DNA of 7,106 bases from assembly GCA_036519575.1 (NCBI GenBank), contig DATDKZ010000035.1:1-7106 (forward strand), given 5' to 3'. The notes under the pieces were generated by a model that was given only the letters and a program-made list of their open reading frames with translations, searched no databases and was not told the DNA's origin. The DNA is from AC-69 sp036519575 (GTDB lineage: Bacteria; Actinomycetota; UBA4738; HRBIN12). This document shows positions 5,229 to 7,106 of this stretch, piece by piece (position 1 is the stretch's first letter; every line of letters begins with the position of its first letter). The position numbers and the translations under genes were made by a program.

Positions 5229-6144
5229 CAGAGCCCTCCACGAGTGACATGAAGACGTCCTCCAGCGTGTCCCGTTCCGGCACCAAGGCGCCCACGGCCA
5301 CCCCGCCCGAGACCAGTGCCGCGTTCACCTGGGCGGCCGTCGCGCCGTCGAGGTGGACCCGGAGCACGGGGCCCTGGCCATCGATCCCGGCCACACCGGC
5401 CAGGTCCCGAAGGATGACCACGGCACGTTCGGGATCACCGACCTCGATCCGCAGGTGCTCGGCACCCCCTCGGAGGTTGCCGGGCGGGCCCTCGGCCACC
5501 AGGCGGCCCCGCGACAGGACGCCGACGCGGTCGCACATGGCCTCGACCTCCGCGAGCAGATGGCTCGACACGAACACGGTGGTGCCGCCGTCGGCCAGGC
5601 GCCGAAGGAGCAACCGAACCTCGCGCATGCCGGCCGGGTCCAGTCCGTTCGTCGGCTCGTCCAGCACGAGTAGATCCGGCCGGCCGAGGAGCGCGAGGGC
5701 GATGCCCAGGCGCTGCCGCATGCCCTGGCTGTACGCCTTCACCCGCTTGTCCGCTGCCGTCGACAGGCCGACCTGCTCCAGGACCTCCTCGATACGGGAC
5801 AGGCGCCGCCGAACCTCCTCGCCGTCGCCGCCGGCCCGGGCGAAGGCCTCCAGGTTCCGCCGGCCCGACAGGAACCGATAGAACGCGGGCTCCTCGATCA
5901 TCGCGCCCGTCCGGCGAAGCGCGCCGTCTCGGCCAGCGCGCGACATGGGACAGTCCAACAACTCCACCTCGCCACCGGAGGGGAGGATCAGTCCCAGGGC
6001 CATCCGGATCGTGGTGGTCTTCCCGGCGCCGTTCGGCCCCAGGAACCCGTAGAGCTCGCCGCGGTTCACCGCGAGATCCAGGCGGTCGACGACGTTCACG
6101 CCGTCGTAGCGCTTCGTCAGCCCGCGCGTGAGCAACGCGGTCAC
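5215..6144 (-). CDS. ABC transporter ATP-binding protein (BcrA/CcmA-type, ABC-2 partner)
   Basis: Cytoplasmic ATPase that powers the ABC-2 permease encoded next, 309 residues. Motifs in order: Walker A GPNGAGKTT (36-44), IEEPAFYRFLSGRRNL (83-98) in the Q-loop region, signature YSQGMRQRLGIAL (138-150), Walker B LLVLDEPTNGLDP (158-170), and H-loop SSHLL with His195. The IEEPAFY segment is typical of BcrA-like ATPases, where the Q-loop glutamine is replaced. A C-terminal domain of about 90 residues ends in TLEDVFMSLVEG, the usual tail of ATPases paired with ABC-2 permeases. The start is the GTG at 6144, whose GTGA overlaps the stop of the LolA-like gene by 4 bp. Its purine-rich GGAGGTGGAG upstream is somewhat distant (11-14 nt). 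The frame is open far upstream, but that part is a shadow of the LolA-like gene. Confidence 0.95.
   Translation of the reverse strand: MTALLTRGLTKRYDGVNVVDRLDLAVNRGELYGFLGPNGAGKTTTIRMALGLILPSGGEVELLDCPMSRAGRDGALRRTGAMIEEPAFYRFLSGRRNLEAFARAGGDGEEVRRRLSRIEEVLEQVGLSTAADKRVKAYSQGMRQRLGIALALLGRPDLLVLDEPTNGLDPAGMREVRLLLRRLADGGTTVFVSSHLLAEVEAMCDRVGVLSRGRLVAEGPPGNLRGGAEHLRIEVGDPERAVVILRDLAGVAGIDGQGPVLRVHLDGATAAQVNAALVSGGVAVGALVPERDTLEDVFMSLVEGSGVQG
5234..5239 (-). promoter_or_regulatory. Ribosome binding site for the permease GTG start
   Basis: On the minus strand GGAGGG is followed by CTCTG and then the GTG at 5228, a 5-nt spacing. It lies within the final codons of the ATPase gene and supports the GTG over the ATG at 5210. 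Confidence 0.65.
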
Positions 6145-7106
6145 GGCAGCTTCGGCTCCACCTCCGCGAGCGCCGTGGCTTCCACCAGGCCGGCCACGAG
6201 CCAGGAATGATCGCCCCGGTCCACCACGTCGGCCGAGCCGAGCGGCCCCGAATACGGGAACAAACGACCGAGGTCGGCCGGCACGTCCGACACGCGGACG
6301 GCGAGAACCATGCCGAATCCCCGGCCGAAGACACGTACCTCCGGGAACGGCGGCTGGCGCATGGAGCCGAGAGCCCCCGAACGCTCGTCGCTCAGCTGCT
6401 TCACCACTGCGTCCTGTGGCGGGGTGAACGTGAACATGGAGGCTTCCACCGGTCCGAAGGCGACCGACGCGTACTTCACCTCCACCACCGCGGCCGAACT
6501 CCCCCGCGGGAATAGCTCGAGCGAGAGTGGCATCCGGGTCTCGGCGTCGATCGCTACGTCGATCCTCCCGAGCAGAGTGTCGGCGGTGGCCGGAGTGAGG
6601 CGAAGGACGTATGCGTCCCGGCCGGCGACCACCTGCGCCTGCGTCACAGAGACCGCGAAGTACGACCGGCCGTCGCGCAGGACGTCCGACACCAATCGGG
6701 TCAGGTCGCCGAGCGATGGTGGGCTCTGCCGTGGCGCAGTCTCGTCGACGATGTAATGCCAGGCCATGAACCGCTGCGCGTCCCAGAACCAGACGTCGCT
6801 GCGGTTGGCCACGAGGTCGCGTTCGGCGAACGGCAGGATCTGGGCGACCCTGATCCCGTCGGGTCCGTACCACACCTTGAACGTCTGGTCGGCCAGCAGG
6901 ATGGCGGCCGGGCCCGCCGGATCGCTCAGGCTCGATGGGAGCTGGGGGATCCCCAGGTCCACGTGCGTCGTGACCGTTCCCGAGACCGCCGTCCGGTTCG
7001 CCACTGCCTGGAGAGTCGAGGCGATCAGCGTGGACGGCGACACCGACGGCAGGTCGGGCATGGGGGCTGCCCGGCCGACCGAGAGCCACCCCACCGCCAG
7101 CACGAA
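6141..7106 (-). CDS. LolA/RseB-like exported protein, 5' end outside window
   Basis: Predicted extracytoplasmic protein of the LolA/RseB superfamily (outer-membrane lipoprotein-sorting-like, COG2834 type), which binds lipids or acyl chains in a half-barrel in better-known members. The visible part is about 320 residues. It begins with a hydrophobic stretch, FVLAVGWLSVGRAAPMPD, that looks like the end of a signal peptide. The basic n-region is missing, so the true start probably lies beyond 7106; the GTG at 7103 is the only internal alternative of note. Signature strands are QTFKVWYGPDGIRV (73-86, counted from that GTG), NRSDVWFWDAQRFMAWHY (100-117), AGRDAYVLRLTP (160-171), IDVAIDAETRMPLSLELF (181-198) and VKYASVAFGPVEASMFTFTP (209-228). 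A C-terminal section, VFGRGFGMVLAVR to WLVAGLVEATALAEVEP, matches my memory of actinobacterial LolA-like proteins. It overlaps the ABC ATPase gene by 4 bp and is probably the transporter's external partner. Ligand unknown. Confidence 0.8.
   Translation of the reverse strand, partial: FVLAVGWLSVGRAAPMPDLPSVSPSTLIASTLQAVANRTAVSGTVTTHVDLGIPQLPSSLSDPAGPAAILLADQTFKVWYGPDGIRVAQILPFAERDLVANRSDVWFWDAQRFMAWHYIVDETAPRQSPPSLGDLTRLVSDVLRDGRSYFAVSVTQAQVVAGRDAYVLRLTPATADTLLGRIDVAIDAETRMPLSLELFPRGSSAAVVEVKYASVAFGPVEASMFTFTPPQDAVVKQLSDERSGALGSMRQPPFPEVRVFGRGFGMVLAVRVSDVPADLGRLFPYSGPLGSADVVDRGDHSWLVAGLVEATALAEVEPKLP
6156..6165 (-). promoter_or_regulatory. Purine-rich ribosome binding region before the ABC ATPase gene
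   Basis: GGAGGTGGAG on the minus strand contains a near-perfect anti-SD match (GGAGGTG), but it ends 11 nt before the GTG at 6144, longer than usual. Because the start overlaps the previous stop (GTGA), translation probably relies mainly on coupling. Confidence 0.4.

Noticed and set aside
6145..7089. Long N-terminal extension of the ABC ATPase frame, suggesting a 624-residue fusion
   Set aside because: The extension lies out of frame inside the LolA-like gene, is low-complexity Arg/Gly/Pro, and the GTGA overlap gives a natural ATPase start at 6144.
1..7106. Mobile elements, CRISPR arrays, tRNA or rRNA genes, toxin-antitoxin or defence modules
   Set aside because: No transposase motifs, terminal repeats, spaced direct repeats, cloverleaf-like sequence or short toxin-like gene pairs were found; all larger frames are explained by housekeeping or transport genes.

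Overview
The window is GC-rich (roughly 65-70% by eye) and gene-dense, and looks like chromosomal core sequence from an actinobacterium or a close, probably uncultured, relative. The hints are the short four-cysteine form of ribosomal protein L28, the thiL-thiD-rpmB neighbourhood, frequent TTG/GTG starts, TAnnnT -10 boxes placed just before start codons (leaderless or near-leaderless genes), and a LolA-like protein joined to an ABC-2 transporter. The lineage is an inference from gene content.

Layout, left to right. (1) The left edge may hold the first 25 codons of a minus-strand gene (speculative). (2) On the plus strand lie a thioredoxin-fold lipoprotein of the TlpA/ResA type (best start 138) and rpmB (L28, 746-937). 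(3) Convergent to rpmB is a minus-strand thiamine pair: thiL (start 2761) followed by thiD (TTG start 1770), overlapping by 14 bp. (4) A 136-bp divergent spacer (2762-2897) holds a symmetric 9-bp element whose two strands each read as a -10 box, plus an inverted repeat in the leader of the next gene. (5) On the plus strand is pckA (TTG start 2898), a short and divergent ATP-type phosphoenolpyruvate carboxykinase. (6) Only 6 bp after its stop, and convergent, ends a tightly overlapping minus-strand operon read from the right edge inward: LolA/RseB-like exported protein (5' end outside the window), ABC ATPase, ABC-2 permease, with 4-bp and 14-bp overlaps.

Functionally, ThiD makes HMP-pyrophosphate and ThiL makes thiamine pyrophosphate, the two kinases of cofactor synthesis. 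PckA links the TCA cycle to gluconeogenesis and may share a promoter region with them. The ATPase and permease form one transporter of unknown substrate, with the LolA-like protein as its probable extracytoplasmic partner. The thioredoxin-like lipoprotein would act in thiol redox chemistry outside the membrane.

I found no mobile element, CRISPR array, tRNA, rRNA or clear new system. The items most worth a second look are the symmetric divergent promoter, the divergent PckA active site and adenine region, and the LolA-ABC operon. No stretch longer than 300 bases lacks a gene.
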